A program made the position numbers and the translations under genes. The notes under the pieces were generated by a model. It was given only the letters and a program-made list of their open reading frames with translations. It made no database searches and was not told the origin of the DNA. Of a DNA stretch of 7,453 nucleotides, positions 6,836 to 7,453 are shown piece after piece. Source of the stretch: Opitutaceae bacterium UBA4094 (GTDB lineage Bacteria; Verrucomicrobiota; Verrucomicrobiia; Opitutales; Opitutaceae). The stretch is taken from NCBI GenBank assembly GCA_002382525.1, contig DFYA01000159.1:399-7851 (forward strand), read 5' to 3'. The first letter of the stretch is position 1; the number at the start of each line of letters is the position of its first letter.

Positions 6836-7453
6836 TTATTGGCCGTCGATGGTGATGGAGGGGCCTTGATCGAGCGCGGGCGCCGAAACGGCGGGCTGCT
6901 GTTTGGCTGCGGCGACCGCCGGATACACCGCTTCAAGCGTGCGGTTGAGGGGCTCGGTGAGCGCGCGCGGCCACACGCCGAAGCCGACGAGCGTGACGAT
7001 CAGAATCAGCGCCGGGATGCGTTCGCTCCAGCGGAGGTCGGTCACGGGATTCGTTTCCTGGTGCTTCAGGAACGCCTCGGTCGGTTGGCCATAGAACACC
7101 TTGCCCATCGCGCGGAGGCCATAGACCGCCGAAATCACGACGCCGAGAAGCGCGGGGACCACCATCCAGCCGGCGTTTTCATAGACGGCCATGAAGATGG
7201 TGAGCTCGCCCCAGAAGTTGAGCAGACCGGGGCCGGGAAGACCGATGCTCGCGAGGACCGCAGTGAGGAAAAACGCGGCGAGAACGGGAGCGCGTTTCAC
7301 GAGCCCGCCCATTTCGTTCATGTCGAACGTGCCGGTGCGGTGATAGACGCTCGTCGTGAGAAGGAACAGCAACGCAACGGAGAAACCGTGCGCCACCATG
7401 AACAATACCACGCCGCCTGCGCCGAGGATCGAGACGCACGCCACGCCGATGAA
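6836..7453 (-). CDS. nuoM: NADH:quinone oxidoreductase (complex I) subunit M, C-terminal fragment (5' end outside window)
   Basis: The last 205 residues of an antiporter-like complex I subunit run off the right edge; the frame is open to base 7453. HGFSVALLFLLTTSVYHRTG (fragment residues 22-41) is the conserved TM10-11 region with the helix-lining His22, and MGGL (48-51) follows as in NuoM. ASIGLPGPGLLNFWGELTIF (68-87) is the broken TM12 that carries the conserved glutamate (Glu83) typical of NuoM, where NuoN and NuoL have lysine. That residue, plus position directly upstream of nuoN, supports NuoM over NuoL. A charged loop near 120-145 and a last helix near 146-162 follow. The C-terminus carries a polar Ala/Pro/Gln-rich tail (about 180-205) that seems longer than in well-known NuoM proteins. 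The stop is 35 bases before the nuoN ATG. Confidence 0.94.
   Translation of the reverse strand, partial: FIGVACVSILGAGGVVLFMVAHGFSVALLFLLTTSVYHRTGTFDMNEMGGLVKRAPVLAAFFLTAVLASIGLPGPGLLNFWGELTIFMAVYENAGWMVVPALLGVVISAVYGLRAMGKVFYGQPTEAFLKHQETNPVTDLRWSERIPALILIVTLVGFGVWPRALTEPLNRTLEAVYPAVAAAKQQPAVSAPALDQGPSITIDGQ

Noticed and set aside
5313..6869. 518-codon open frame on the + strand opposite nuoN
   Set aside because: It is very rich in Arg, Glu, Asp and His, has no recognisable domain, and mirrors the codon bias of the well-supported nuoN on the other strand. It also crosses a gene boundary.

Overview
The window looks like the chromosome of a GC-rich Gram-negative bacterium. The most likely lineage is Verrucomicrobiota, perhaps Opitutales. 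The reasons are a tandem, non-canonical ThyX-like protein of a kind I associate with the Chlamydiae/Verrucomicrobia group, a secreted protein with a pseudopilin-like C-terminal half that resembles verrucomicrobial proteins, and start codons that mostly lack a clear Shine-Dalgarno sequence. This assignment is inferred from protein style, not from a marker gene.

Layout from left to right. The window opens inside secA (+), showing only its C-terminal helix, linker and zinc-binding tail. A strong two-way terminator (401-450) separates it from a convergent leftward pair: a CNNM/CorC-type CBS-domain membrane transporter, and upstream of it a terC-family gene that appears broken. A small hairpin (2408-2433) divides this pair from another leftward pair: an unrecognised secreted, highly charged protein, and a 448-residue double ThyX-like protein whose stop lies next to it. 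A 90-bp intergenic region then separates thyX from a rightward gene for a 185-residue secreted protein. That protein joins a short beta-rich domain to a pseudopilin-head-like domain. A second two-way terminator (5240-5270) marks the end of the leftward complex I operon, with nuoN complete and nuoM entering from the right edge.

How the genes fit together. nuoM and nuoN encode two antiporter-like proton-pumping subunits of NADH:quinone oxidoreductase and close that operon. SecA drives protein export. The CNNM-type protein and the TerC family both belong to divalent-metal membrane biology, and their ATGA overlap indicates a former translationally coupled operon. The terC copy seen here seems to have lost most of its N-terminal half and has reading-frame disruptions, so that coupling is probably gone.

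The most interesting items are the decayed terC and the ThyX-like protein, in which the two halves keep complementary parts of the ThyX active-site signature. I see no CRISPR array, insertion sequence, tRNA, rRNA or phage feature, and no stretch above 300 bases without a gene. I did not find a convincing wholly new multi-gene system.
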